Assembly: GCF_009363655.1 (NCBI RefSeq)
Contig: NZ_CP045393.1
Location: 3,906,001-3,970,000 of the forward strand
Length of the DNA: 64,000 nt
From: Roseovarius sp. THAF27
GTDB lineage: Bacteria; Pseudomonadota; Alphaproteobacteria; Rhodobacterales; Rhodobacteraceae
Direction: 5' to 3'
A model generated the notes under the pieces. It was not told the DNA's origin and did not search any database. It saw only the letters and a list, made by a program, of their open reading frames with translations. Shown here piece by piece: positions 39,612-48,315 of the stretch (its first letter is position 1; every line of letters starts with the position of its first letter). Both the position numbers and the translations under genes were made by a program.

Positions 39612-39935
39612 TCACCCCACCAGGTACAGCATCAGGTACAGCGCAAAGCCGCCCGAAAGAATCGCCGCGATGATGTTGCGGGTCCATCCTCCCACAACGA
39701 CGGTGGCCGCCGCCGCCACCAGACGCGCCGGGTCCGGCTCTCCGTCCGTTGCCGCGGGCCACAGCACCAGCGGCGCAACCAATCCCGGCAGGATAGCGAC
39801 GGCGGTATAGCGCAGGTGCCGCAACAGCCATGGCGGCAGCGGCCTGTCCCCGACGATGCCGATAAAGAAGAACCGCAGCGCATAGCTGCCCAGCCCCAAA
39901 AGGACGATCACGGTCCAGACGGTCGCGCTGTCCAT
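39612..39935 (-). CDS. azlD: AzlD-type branched-chain amino acid exporter subunit
   Basis: The 107-residue protein has three or four helices and the AzlD pattern YALRFFFIGIVGDRPLPPWLLRHLRYT, then GWTRNIIAAIL. With AzlC it forms a small amino acid exporter. The start ATG 39935 shares a base with the azlC stop (TGATG), so translation is coupled; a GTG one codon upstream is an alternative. Confidence 0.88.
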   Translation of the reverse strand: MDSATVWTVIVLLGLGSYALRFFFIGIVGDRPLPPWLLRHLRYTAVAILPGLVAPLVLWPAATDGEPDPARLVAAAATVVVGGWTRNIIAAILSGGFALYLMLYLVG

Positions 39936-40648
39936 CACACGCTCCCTTCGGGCTGCGTCCGCCGCTCGATCTCGGCCCCGGTCATCATTGCCGCGATCCC
40001 CGCCGCGAACAGACCGAGGTTATAGGGCAGGAAGGAAAGGACCAGCGCCCCCACGACCGAGACCAGCGCAGCCGCCAGGTGCGCGCGCGTGCGCAGCATC
40101 GGCATGATCAGCGCGATGAAGGTGATCGGCACCGCGAAATCCAGCGCCATCCACTCGGGGATCGCACTGCCCAGAACAGCGCCTACCACCGTGAACAGGT
40201 ACCAGAACGGGCAGACCGGCACGACCGTCCCCCAGAAATAGACCAGCTTCTGGCGCAGGCTCCATTGCCGATTCTGTTCATAGCGGATCGAGGCGAGTGC
40301 ATAGCTCTGATCGACGATGAAATACGCCGCCAGCGCCCGGTGCCACAGCGGCGCGGCCCCCAGATAGGGCGTCAGCGCGGCGGAATACATCGCCATCCGC
40401 AGGTTCACCGCCAGCGCCGAGGCCAGCACCAGGATCACCGGCGCGTTGTCCACCATCAGCGCGAGCGCCGTGAACTGCGCCGCCCCCGCGATTACCGCAA
40501 AGGAAAAGGTCAGCGCCTCCAGCACGTTCAGCCCGGCCTCGGTCGCCACCACGCCAAACAGGGTGGCAAAGGGCGACACCACCAAAATAAAGGGGGCCGC
40601 ATCGCGTACCCCTTTGAAGAAAATCGACTTGTCGGTTTCCGTTGTCAT
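39935..40648 (-). CDS. azlC: AzlC-type branched-chain amino acid exporter subunit
   Basis: The 237-residue membrane protein has about six helices, with FFKGVRDAAPFILVVSPFATLFG at the start, GAAQFTALALM, NLRMAMYSAALTPYL and DQSYALASIR, all typical of AzlC/YgaZ. It exports branched-chain amino acids or analogues together with AzlD. It is divergent from fdhD with only about 32 bases between the chosen starts, so promoters must overlap coding or leader sequence. Confidence 0.9.
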   Translation of the reverse strand: MTTETDKSIFFKGVRDAAPFILVVSPFATLFGVVATEAGLNVLEALTFSFAVIAGAAQFTALALMVDNAPVILVLASALAVNLRMAMYSAALTPYLGAAPLWHRALAAYFIVDQSYALASIRYEQNRQWSLRQKLVYFWGTVVPVCPFWYLFTVVGAVLGSAIPEWMALDFAVPITFIALIMPMLRTRAHLAAALVSVVGALVLSFLPYNLGLFAAGIAAMMTGAEIERRTQPEGSV

Positions 40649-40680
40649 CCGAAGATCTTACGTTACCACTTACCCAAGGG

Positions 40681-41595
40681 ATGCCTATCCTGCAATTAGA
40701 GGGATCGCAATTGGCGAAGACCGACAATCTGAACGCGTACATCATAGCCCCTGACCCCAAAGCGCCCCGCCTGACGCGGGCCGTGGACGGCGCGGACCAT
40801 GACGGCAATCCCACGAATATTGCGGTGGTCGAGGAACGGCCCCTGACGATCTTCCTCAACGGTCAGGAAATCGTCACCGCCATGACCATCGGGGACTATC
40901 CCGACTATCTCGCCCTCGGCTTCCTGCGAAACCAGGGGATGCTCAAGGATGGCGAAACGGTCAAGGGCGTCGATTACGAGGAGGATCTCGAAACCGTCGT
41001 CGTGCGCACCGATGGCGAAACGACCTATGAGGAAAAGCTGAAGAAAAAGACCCGCACCTCGGGCTGTGCCGTCGGCACCGTCTTCGGCGACATGATGGAA
41101 GGGCTGGAGGACACGACCCTGCCCGACCTCAAGGTGAAAACCTCGGACCTCTACGCACTGTCGGCGACGATCAACCGCACACCGTCCCTGTACCTCGAGG
41201 CCGGCGCGATCCACGGCACCGTACTTTGTCAGGGCGACCGCCCGCTCGTTTACATGGAGGATGTCGGCCGCCACAACGCCGTCGACAAGATCGCCGGCTG
41301 GATGCTGTCGGAAGGCGTCTCGCCCGACGACAAGCTGCTCTACACCACCGGGCGGCTGACCTCGGAAATGGTCATCAAGACCGCCCTCATGGGCATCCCC
41401 GCGCTGGCCTCCCGCTCCGGTTTCACTGCCTGGGGGGTCGAGATCGCGCGCGAGGTCGGCCTCACCCTGATCGGCCGGATGCGCGGCCGCCGCTTCGTCT
41501 GCCTCGCGGGCGAGGAACGCCTGGTGCGCGACGCCGACCCGGCCTCGATCCCGGACGAAGACAAGAAGCACCGCCGCAAAAGCGCCGACGCATGA
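40681..41595 (+). CDS. fdhD: Formate dehydrogenase accessory sulfurtransferase FdhD
   Basis: The 304-residue protein has the FdhD segments ERPLTIFLNGQEIVTAMTIG, GFLRNQG, VYMEDVGRHNAVDKI and TTGRLTSEM. FdhD moves sulfur onto the molybdenum cofactor of formate dehydrogenase. In E. coli the motif is CxxC; here the loop reads TSGCAVGT, so only Cys129 is present. The start is uncertain: ATG 40681 has no good ribosome-binding site, while TTG 40711 has GAGGG seven bases before it, and TTG 40642 is also open. It opens a Moco operon. Confidence 0.9.
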   Translation: MPILQLEGSQLAKTDNLNAYIIAPDPKAPRLTRAVDGADHDGNPTNIAVVEERPLTIFLNGQEIVTAMTIGDYPDYLALGFLRNQGMLKDGETVKGVDYEEDLETVVVRTDGETTYEEKLKKKTRTSGCAVGTVFGDMMEGLEDTTLPDLKVKTSDLYALSATINRTPSLYLEAGAIHGTVLCQGDRPLVYMEDVGRHNAVDKIAGWMLSEGVSPDDKLLYTTGRLTSEMVIKTALMGIPALASRSGFTAWGVEIAREVGLTLIGRMRGRRFVCLAGEERLVRDADPASIPDEDKKHRRKSADA

Positions 41596-42137
41596 GTTAC
41601 CAGTTCCAAAGCAACGCCCCGCTCGGCGTCGAGTTGTTCATCAAGGCGTCGCACCGCCAACCCATGATGAACGCGCTTCACCGCGCCTACCTGCCGATGC
41701 AGGCCTTCATCCTCGGCCTGATGGTCTTCGTCATCGCGGGGTGTATCGCCATCGGTCTCCTGCTGATCGCATGGCTCGACGTGGACGGCACGATCGGCAC
41801 CCTTCTGCTCACGCTGCTGCCCTTCGCCGTCGCCGCGCTCATCTGGTTGGGCTTCATGCGCAGCATCGCGCGCGGCATGTACCGCCGAATGCTCGATTCA
41901 CCGCTCTACAACGGCCCTGTCCGCTACGACGTAACGCAGAAGGGCTTCGCCATGACCTCCGACACCGCCCACTGGTCGGTGGATTGGCCCGCAATGGACA
42001 AGGTCACGCGCCACCCGTCGGGTCTCTTCATGTATGCTGGCGGCTTCATCTACGCCATCCCGAAAGAGGCCGCGCCCGCCGATCAATATGACGCCATGTG
42101 GGACGACATCAGACACTGGTTCGAGGCCTCGCAATGA
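41592..42137 (+). CDS. Small membrane protein, YcxB-like C-terminal domain
   Basis: The 181-residue protein has two hydrophobic helices (residues 39-62 and 67-88) and a C-terminal soluble part with TQKGFAMTSDTAHWSVDWPAMDKV and FIYAIPKEA, resembling the YcxB-like domain. It overlaps fdhD by ATGA and mobA by ATGA, so it is translated as part of the Moco operon. A role in Moco synthesis is not established; the tight coupling is the only hint. Confidence 0.7.
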   Translation: MSYQFQSNAPLGVELFIKASHRQPMMNALHRAYLPMQAFILGLMVFVIAGCIAIGLLLIAWLDVDGTIGTLLLTLLPFAVAALIWLGFMRSIARGMYRRMLDSPLYNGPVRYDVTQKGFAMTSDTAHWSVDWPAMDKVTRHPSGLFMYAGGFIYAIPKEAAPADQYDAMWDDIRHWFEASQ

Positions 42138-42778
42138 CCGGGCCTCTCGGCGTGATCCTCGCGGGTGGCCTCGCCACCCGGATGGGCGGCGGCGACAAGG
42201 GGCTGTTGCCGCTGGGCGACGGCACGATCCTGAATCAGGTCATTGCGCGCCTGTCGCCGCAAGTGGCGGGCATGGCGCTCAACGCCAATGGCGACCCCAC
42301 CCGGTTCGACGCGTTCGGCCTGCCTGTTTTGCCCGACCCCCTGCCCGATTTCCCCGGGCCTCTCGTGGGAGTTCTCGCCGGGCTCGACTGGGCCGCGACC
42401 CAAGGCGCCGACACCATCGTGACAGTCGCCGCCGACACGCCCTTCTTCCCGGAAACCCTCGTCGCCCACCTCTCCGACACGGCACAGGACATGCCCCACC
42501 CGCTCGTCCTTGCCGCGACCCCGCGCGGCGCGGACGAGAAAACCAAGTCCATGTCCCGCTCCGGCCTCATCCGCCATCCCACCTTCGGCCTCTGGCCCAC
42601 AGCCCTGCGCGACGACCTCCGCGCGGCCTTGCAGGACGGCCTGCGCAAGGTCGTGATCTGGACCGAAAAGCACGGCGGCCGCGAGGCGCTGTTTGACATC
42701 GCGGGCGATCCGTTCTTCAACGTGAACACGCCCGAGGATCTGGCGCGCGCGCAGGACATGATGAAAGACCACGGATGA
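42134..42778 (+). CDS. mobA: Molybdenum cofactor guanylyltransferase MobA
   Basis: The 214-residue nucleotidyltransferase has the GTP-binding signature LAGGLATRMGGGDKGLLPLG (residues 8-27), then GVLAGLDWA and VAADTPFFP with the metal-binding Asp. It links GMP to molybdopterin, giving the guanine dinucleotide form used by DMSO-reductase-family enzymes. It is coupled by ATGA overlaps to the genes on both sides. Confidence 0.93.
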   Translation: MTGPLGVILAGGLATRMGGGDKGLLPLGDGTILNQVIARLSPQVAGMALNANGDPTRFDAFGLPVLPDPLPDFPGPLVGVLAGLDWAATQGADTIVTVAADTPFFPETLVAHLSDTAQDMPHPLVLAATPRGADEKTKSMSRSGLIRHPTFGLWPTALRDDLRAALQDGLRKVVIWTEKHGGREALFDIAGDPFFNVNTPEDLARAQDMMKDHG

Positions 42779-43266
42779 AACTATACGGTGTCGTAGGTTG
42801 GAAGAACGCCGGCAAGACCGGCCTGATGGAACGCCTGGTGACCGAGATCACCGGCCGCGGCTTCTCCGTTTCCACCGTCAAGCACGCGCATCACCGCTTC
42901 GACGTCGATCATCCCGGCAAGGACAGCCACCGCCACCGCGTCGCCGGCGCCACCGAGGTGCTTCTGGCCTCGCGCAACCGCTTTGCCCTGATGCACGAAC
43001 TGCGCGACGAGGACGAGCCGTCCCTCGACGCGCTCTTGTCCAAGCTTGCGCCCGTAGACCTGGTCCTGATCGAAGGCTACAAGCGCGACGCCCATCCCAA
43101 GGTCGAGGCGCACCGCTCGGTCACGGGCAATCCGCTCATTGCGCCCGATGACCCCACAATCCGCGCCGTGGCCAGCGACACCGCGTTGGACCTCGACCGC
43201 CCGGTCTTCGACCTCGACGACACCAAGGCCATCGCCGATTTCATCCTCGCCGAGACGGGTCTGTGA
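42775..43266 (+). CDS. mobB: Molybdopterin-guanine dinucleotide biosynthesis adaptor MobB
   Basis: The 163-residue P-loop protein starts MKLYGVVGWKNAGKTGL (Walker A GWKNAGKT) and includes STVKHAHHRFDVDHPGKDS and LVLIEGYK, typical of MobB. It binds GTP and assists MobA. It overlaps mobA by four bases and the moeA fusion by four (GTGA). Confidence 0.93.
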   Translation: MKLYGVVGWKNAGKTGLMERLVTEITGRGFSVSTVKHAHHRFDVDHPGKDSHRHRVAGATEVLLASRNRFALMHELRDEDEPSLDALLSKLAPVDLVLIEGYKRDAHPKVEAHRSVTGNPLIAPDDPTIRAVASDTALDLDRPVFDLDDTKAIADFILAETGL

Positions 43267-45371
43267 AGACATTCGACACGGTCGCCATCGTCGACTGGTC
43301 CGGCGGAAACGACACTGGAGCCAGACCCTGCAAAGACGCGATCTGGCTGGGCATCACCCGCGACGGAACCGATGCCGAACCGCAATACATACGCAACCGT
43401 ATTGAAGCCGAGTCGATCCTCACCGATCTCATCGAGTCTGAGACCGCCGCCAATCGCCGCCTCTTCATCGGTCTCGACTTCCCCTTCGCCTACCCGTCGG
43501 GCTTTGCCCGCGCCCTCACCGGCACCGACTCTCCCTTCGCCGTCTGGGAATGGCTGACCGACCACGTCACCGACACCCCCAAGGCCAACACCCGCTTCGA
43601 CGTCGCCGGCCAGATCAATCGCGCGATCGGCAACGGCATCGGCCCCTTCTGGGGCAATGGCCGCCCCAATCACGACGTCCCCGGCCTGCCGCGCACCAAA
43701 CATGGCTACCGCAATCTCTTTCCCGACCGCCGCGCGGTCGAAGAGCAAGCCAAGGGCAGCTTCACCTGCTGGCAACTCTCCGGTGCCGGCGCGGTCGGCG
43801 GCCAGGTCCTCACCGGCCTGCCCGTCCTGCACCGCCTGCGCCAGCGCTTCCCAGGGCTGATCGCCACATGGCCGTTCGAGCCGCTCGACACCCCCGTCGC
43901 CCTGGTCGAAATCTGGCCCGGCCTCATCAACCCCATCGTCAAGCGGGCCGAAGCACGGGGCGGCATTCGCGATGCCCACCAGGTCCGCCTGCTGGCGCGC
44001 GCCGTCGCCCGCTTGCACCCCGGTGCGCTGGCCGCCATGCTGGACGTCGACGCCCCTGTCGAAGGCTGGATCATGGGGCTTGGACACGAGGATAAACTGA
44101 TGGCCGCCGCCGACGACATCCTGCACCCCCCGCCGCTGCGCGACGACTGTTTCGCCCTGCCCGCCGGGGTGGACTGGACGCCGGTGGACGACGCGCTGGC
44201 CCTGCTGCAAGACCGGCTCCATCCGGTCGTCGGCGCCGAAACGCTGCCCCTAGACCGCGCCCGCGGCCGGATCCTTGCCGCCGATGTGACTGCCAAGAGG
44301 GCCAACCCGCCCCTGCCCAACACCGCCGTCGACGGTTATGGCTTCAACCATGCCAGCCTGACGGACAACAACCAGACCCTGCCCCTCATCCCCGGACGCG
44401 CCGCCGCCGGCATGGCGTTCGAGGGCACCGTGCCCCCGGGCCATGCCATCCGCATCCTCACCGGCGCCGCGTTGCCCCGGGGCGTCGACACGGTCATCCT
44501 GCAAGAGGACGTCACCGCCAGCGACACCGCCATCGCCTTCCGCCCCGGCATCAAGCCCGGCGCCAACACCCGCAAGGCGGGCGAGGACGTAAGGCGAGGC
44601 GACACCATTCTTCGCCAGGGCCGCAGGCTCACCCCCGCCGACCTCGCGCTCCTCTCGGCCACCGGGAACACCGACCTTACGGTCCACACGCCGCTGCGCG
44701 TCGCGGTGCTGTCCACCGGCGACGAACTGGTCGAACCGGGCGCCACCGCCGCCGCCGGCCAGATCTTCGACGCCAACCGCCCCATGCTCCTGGGACTGGT
44801 CGAGCAATTCGGGTTCACGCCCATCGACCTGGGCCGCGTCCCCGACGACCGCGACACCCTTCGCGCCACACTCGACCGCGGCGCGCAACAGGCCGACGTG
44901 ATCCTCACCTCCGGCGGCGCCTCGGCGGGCGACGAAGACCACGTCTCGGCCCTCCTGAACGAGGCCGGCGCGATGTCGCAATGGCGCATCGCCGTCAAGC
45001 CGGGCCGCCCCCTCGCGCTCGGCCTCTGGAACGGCGCGCCGGTCTTCGGCCTGCCCGGCAACCCGGTTGCCGCGCTGGTCTGCACACTGATCTTCGCCCG
45101 TCCCGCGATGGGCCTCCTGTCGGGTCAGGGCTGGCGTCGCCCGCAGGGCTTTCAGGTCCCCGCCGCCTTTTCCAAGTCCAAGAAACCCGGCCGCCGCGAA
45201 TACCTGCGCGCCCGTGTCACCGACGGGCAGGCGGAGGTCTTCAAGTCCGAAGGTTCGGGCCGCATCAGCGGCCTCAGCTGGGCCGACGGGCTGGTCGAAC
45301 TGCCCGACGGTGCCGCCACGATCTCCCCCGGGGACCCGGTCACCTACATCCCGTTCGCCAGCTTCCTCTAG
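43263..45371 (+). CDS. moeA: Fusion of an uncharacterised N-terminal domain with MoeA
   Basis: The 702-residue protein starts with GTG in a GTGA overlap with mobB. Residues 1 to about 295 form a domain with VAIVDWSGG and LFIGLDFPFAYP, whose spaced Asp residues recall DUF429/RNase H-like folds; in this family it is annotated only as a molybdopterin guanine dinucleotide synthesis protein. From about residue 300 a complete MoeA follows, with PPLPNTAVDGYGF, LTSGGASAGDEDH and GLPGNPVAAL. MoeA inserts molybdate into adenylylated molybdopterin. MoeA alone is about 400 residues, so the extra 300 are a real fusion unless a sequencing error hides a stop. Confidence 0.9.
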   Translation: MKTFDTVAIVDWSGGNDTGARPCKDAIWLGITRDGTDAEPQYIRNRIEAESILTDLIESETAANRRLFIGLDFPFAYPSGFARALTGTDSPFAVWEWLTDHVTDTPKANTRFDVAGQINRAIGNGIGPFWGNGRPNHDVPGLPRTKHGYRNLFPDRRAVEEQAKGSFTCWQLSGAGAVGGQVLTGLPVLHRLRQRFPGLIATWPFEPLDTPVALVEIWPGLINPIVKRAEARGGIRDAHQVRLLARAVARLHPGALAAMLDVDAPVEGWIMGLGHEDKLMAAADDILHPPPLRDDCFALPAGVDWTPVDDALALLQDRLHPVVGAETLPLDRARGRILAADVTAKRANPPLPNTAVDGYGFNHASLTDNNQTLPLIPGRAAAGMAFEGTVPPGHAIRILTGAALPRGVDTVILQEDVTASDTAIAFRPGIKPGANTRKAGEDVRRGDTILRQGRRLTPADLALLSATGNTDLTVHTPLRVAVLSTGDELVEPGATAAAGQIFDANRPMLLGLVEQFGFTPIDLGRVPDDRDTLRATLDRGAQQADVILTSGGASAGDEDHVSALLNEAGAMSQWRIAVKPGRPLALGLWNGAPVFGLPGNPVAALVCTLIFARPAMGLLSGQGWRRPQGFQVPAAFSKSKKPGRREYLRARVTDGQAEVFKSEGSGRISGLSWADGLVELPDGAATISPGDPVTYIPFASFL

Positions 45372-45523
45372 GCAATCGCCTTCACTGGTCCCGGAATATT
45401 CCCGCCGGAGCCACCGGCCACACGTCCCACGACCGGCACCGGCGCGTCAGGCCGGCCCCTGCTGCCCCGAGGCGGCGGCCAAGGGCCGGCGCCGAGACAC
45501 CCTGCGCGGCAAGGCCGCTCCGC

Positions 45524-47308
45524 CTATCTGTCGTCATAGCCTTTCTTCTGCGCCTGGTAGAGCCGCGCGTAGAGCCTATTCTCGGCCAGCAGGTCCTCGT
45601 GCCGGCCCTGCTCCACCAGCTGCCCGGATTCCAGCACGAATATCCGGTCCGCATCCGCGATCGAGCTCAGCCGGTGCGCCACCACGATCGTCGTCTTGCC
45701 TTTCGTCAGCCGCTCCAGCGCCGACTTGATCCGCTCCTCCGTCGCCTGGTCCAGCGCCGAGGTCGCCTCGTCCAGAAGCAGGATCGGCGCATCGCGCAGG
45801 AACGCCCGCGCAATTGCGATCCGCTGCTTCTGCCCGCCCGACAGCTGCGCCCCCTTGGGCCCCACCGGCACCTCGCCGCGCGCCCGGATCAGGTCGGCGA
45901 TCTCGGCATCCTCGGCCGCCTGCCAGACCTGCGCCTCGGTCGCCTTCGGATTGACGTAACGGATGTTGTCCCAGATCGACGCGTTGAAAATGACGATATC
46001 CTGCGCCACCACCGAAAACGCCCCGCGCAGTGCCGCCACCTGCAGGTCCCGGATGGGCGTCCCGCCAAAGGTGATGTCACCTCCCTGCACGTCGTAAAGG
46101 CGCGACAGCAGCGACAGGATCGTCGTCTTGCCCGACCCGGTCGAGCCGACGATGGCCGACACCTTCCCCCCCTCGAACGCCATGTTCAGGCCCTGGAACA
46201 GCGGCTGATCCGGCGAATAGGAGAACGTCACGTCCTTCAGAACGATATCCCCGCTGGTGTCGAACGCCGTCTTCGCCCCCTCGGCATCCCTGATGCTTGG
46301 CTCCTGGTCGTAAAGGCTTCGCACCCGGTCGAGCAGCACCAGGCTCGATTGCAGCCCGCCGAAGAACTGTGCCAGCAGGCGCGCTGGGTCGAAGACCATG
46401 ACCATGCCCAGCAGGAAGGTGATGATCCCCGCGCCATCCACGTCGTATGCGGGCGACAGCACCATGTAGCCCCCGCCCCCGATCACCAGCACATAGACAA
46501 AGGCCGAGCTGAGGTCGATCGACGGCAGCACCAGCGCCTGGGTCACCTGCACCCGGGTCGTCAGCTGCCGGATCGCATCGGTCCCGCGCATCAGCCGGTC
46601 TTTCTCGACCTCCTCCTGCCGGGCGATCTTGACGGTGCGCATCCCGTTCACCGTCTCCTCGATCCCGTTCATGTAGCCGCCCAGTGCCTCCTCGGCCTCG
46701 CCCTGGGCCTGTTTCACCCGGTCCGAGACGAAATTCATCACCACGATTATGAACGGCAGCACCACGATGGCCGACACGAACAGGATCGGGTTCTTCCAGA
46801 TAAGGTACCCCGACACCACGACCACCGTCACCGCGTCGCGCAGCGCGCCCGCCACGCCCAGGCCCACGAAGGCGCCGATCTGCTGCGTCTGCGTCACTAG
46901 CTTCTGGATGATCTCGCCCGACTTGGTGCGCTCGAAATAGGCAAGGTCCAGCGACATCAGGTGCCCCACCAGGTCCCGCCGCATCTCGAAGATCGCCTGG
47001 TTCGACACCTTGACCGTGATCATCGGCGCCAGGAAGGACACCACGCCGCGTACGGCGAACAGCACGAACACGACGATACAGACCTCGATCAGTTCACGCA
47101 TCGCGCCCGCCTCGAAGATCACCCGCAACCCGTCCTCGGTCAACGCCAGGAACTGCTGGTAAACCAACCCCTGCACCAGGATCAGCAGCAGAACCAGCAA
47201 CAGCTTGCCCTGGTGTTTGCGCAGGTAGTTCCGCCAGAACCACCGCATGTTCCGCTTGTCCGCGTCGCTATACAGCGGCTGACGTGTCTTGGTTGGGGTA
47301 TCGCTCAT
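45524..47308 (-). CDS. ABC-type exporter, fused membrane and ATPase domains (MsbA-like)
   Basis: The 594-residue half-transporter has six helices (residues 33-300) and an ATPase domain with Walker A GSTGSGKTT, Q-loop VVAQDIVIF, signature LSGGQKQRIAIARA, Walker B ILLLDEATS and H-loop VAHRLSS. Such homodimers export lipids, peptides or drugs, and the substrate cannot be read from sequence. ATG 47308 gives the natural N-terminus; an ATG nine codons upstream adds only polar residues. It is downstream-convergent with moeA and unrelated to its neighbours. Confidence 0.9.
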   Translation of the reverse strand: MSDTPTKTRQPLYSDADKRNMRWFWRNYLRKHQGKLLLVLLLILVQGLVYQQFLALTEDGLRVIFEAGAMRELIEVCIVVFVLFAVRGVVSFLAPMITVKVSNQAIFEMRRDLVGHLMSLDLAYFERTKSGEIIQKLVTQTQQIGAFVGLGVAGALRDAVTVVVVSGYLIWKNPILFVSAIVVLPFIIVVMNFVSDRVKQAQGEAEEALGGYMNGIEETVNGMRTVKIARQEEVEKDRLMRGTDAIRQLTTRVQVTQALVLPSIDLSSAFVYVLVIGGGGYMVLSPAYDVDGAGIITFLLGMVMVFDPARLLAQFFGGLQSSLVLLDRVRSLYDQEPSIRDAEGAKTAFDTSGDIVLKDVTFSYSPDQPLFQGLNMAFEGGKVSAIVGSTGSGKTTILSLLSRLYDVQGGDITFGGTPIRDLQVAALRGAFSVVAQDIVIFNASIWDNIRYVNPKATEAQVWQAAEDAEIADLIRARGEVPVGPKGAQLSGGQKQRIAIARAFLRDAPILLLDEATSALDQATEERIKSALERLTKGKTTIVVAHRLSSIADADRIFVLESGQLVEQGRHEDLLAENRLYARLYQAQKKGYDDR

Positions 47309-47733
47309 GTCAGGTGCAGTCCGATCGCTTCTCAACTGACGCCTATAGAGGGTTCAATCCCAAAGGTCAGCCCCCCGCGCGGACGCCCCTTACCAGACGC
47401 GTTGATGATCGCGACCATGTCGCGCCCCCAGCCGGTTAACAGCCGCGAAGCGGCCCGGCCATCGTCAGCCCCTCCCTTGGGCTGACGCTCGCCTCCGTCT
47501 TGAACGGCAACTCCGTCCCCATAGCCGACGTCCGGGATGACGAAACCGCCCCCGCATATTTCCGCGCGATCATTGGCCTGTTTGGAACCCTATTGCGTTC
47601 AGGGTCATACGTGGTCCTCGAACATATCCCGTACGGGGCCTGCCCGCGCGGACGCTTCCCTTTTCCTCTGGCCAAAAATATCCTGGGGGAGGCCCGGGCC
47701 TGCCCGGGACGGGGGCAAAGCCCCCCAACGCCT
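47309..47733. other. 425-base gene-free region with two repeat types
   Basis: It holds an internally deleted copy of the large palindromic repeat (47429-47500) and a second, different gene-end element (47655-47735). Between them (47520-47640) lies unique sequence without a credible gene, although short frames are open on both strands. It separates the ABC exporter from the N-heterocycle cluster. Confidence 0.65.
47429..47500 (-). repeat. Large palindromic dispersed repeat, copy E with internal deletion
   Basis: Read on the minus strand it has the left flank (GCCGTTCAAGACGGAGG), a shortened left arm CGTCAGCCC, the right arm GGGGCTGACG, and the right flank up to TTAACCGGCTGGG that copy B has near 8.8 kb. 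The roughly 100-base core is missing, so only a short hairpin with a six-base loop is left. Confidence 0.7.
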
Positions 47734-47735
47734 TC
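47655..47735 (-). repeat. Gene-end element with AATATCC-type core, copy 1
   Basis: Behind the AA_synth stop on the minus strand there is a GGGGGCTTTGCCCCC hairpin, a second GC-rich palindrome, then CCCCCAGGATATTTTTGGCC followed by AGAGGAAA. The same order (GC hairpin, ATATTT, GGCCAGA, purines) recurs at 60286-60355. It looks like a family-specific 3'-end element. Confidence 0.6.
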
Positions 47736-48315
47736 AGCGCAGCCCGTCCTCGCCCTTTACCTCGTCCACCGTCAGGCCGCCCATCCGGTCGTGGATACGC
47801 CCGCCCCGGCTCATCGCCAGCACGAAAAGCAGCTCATCGGCACGGGGTCCGTCGGGCAGGCCCACTTCCATTCCGTCGAAATGGCTGCGCACATAGGCCG
47901 CGTTGATATGCCCCAGCGGCACGTCGATCCGGCTCCCCGGCCCGCCCTGCTTCATCGACGAGGGCACGATCGCCTTCGCCTCGCCCAGCCGCGCGCGCAT
48001 CGCGTATCCCCCAGGCACATGCCACAGCGCGGTATGCTCCAGCTCCCCGGCCTCGCCCGCCATGGCGGCCTTGCCATAGCCGTCGATGCCCTCAGGGCCG
48101 CCCATCGCCTCGATCAGACGGTCGGTCATCATCAGGCCCAGCGGCTTCAAGTCGTCCATCGCCGATTGCAGATCCTCGGCATAGCTGCCCGCAAAGGGGT
48201 TTCTCACCAGAGCCGCCATGGCGGCGCGGCGGCGCGGCGTCCCGGCGGCAGGCCCGCCGTCGTGACGGATCTCCTCGACGAAAAGCGTGGTCTTGCGCAG
48301 GGTGAAGTCAGGCAT
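47734..48315 (-). CDS. Amino acid synthesis (AA_synth, former DUF1185) family protein
   Basis: The 193-residue protein matches PF06684: LRKTTLFVEEIRHDGG at the start, RAAMAALVRNPFAGSYAEDL, and the end ADELLFVLAMSRGGRIHDRMGG. A structure from this family was reported as a variant of the chorismate mutase fold, with a suggested but unproven role in amino acid metabolism. It overlaps the UPF0280 gene by eight bases and is the last gene of the block. In this context an isomerase or hydrolase step on a ring-derived product is possible. Confidence 0.8.
   Translation of the reverse strand: MPDFTLRKTTLFVEEIRHDGGPAAGTPRRRAAMAALVRNPFAGSYAEDLQSAMDDLKPLGLMMTDRLIEAMGGPEGIDGYGKAAMAGEAGELEHTALWHVPGGYAMRARLGEAKAIVPSSMKQGGPGSRIDVPLGHINAAYVRSHFDGMEVGLPDGPRADELLFVLAMSRGGRIHDRMGGLTVDEVKGEDGLR

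Noticed and set aside
47500..47690. A small gene in the gap before the AA_synth gene
   Set aside because: Short frames are open on both strands, but they run through repeat sequence, lack ribosome-binding sites and resemble nothing.
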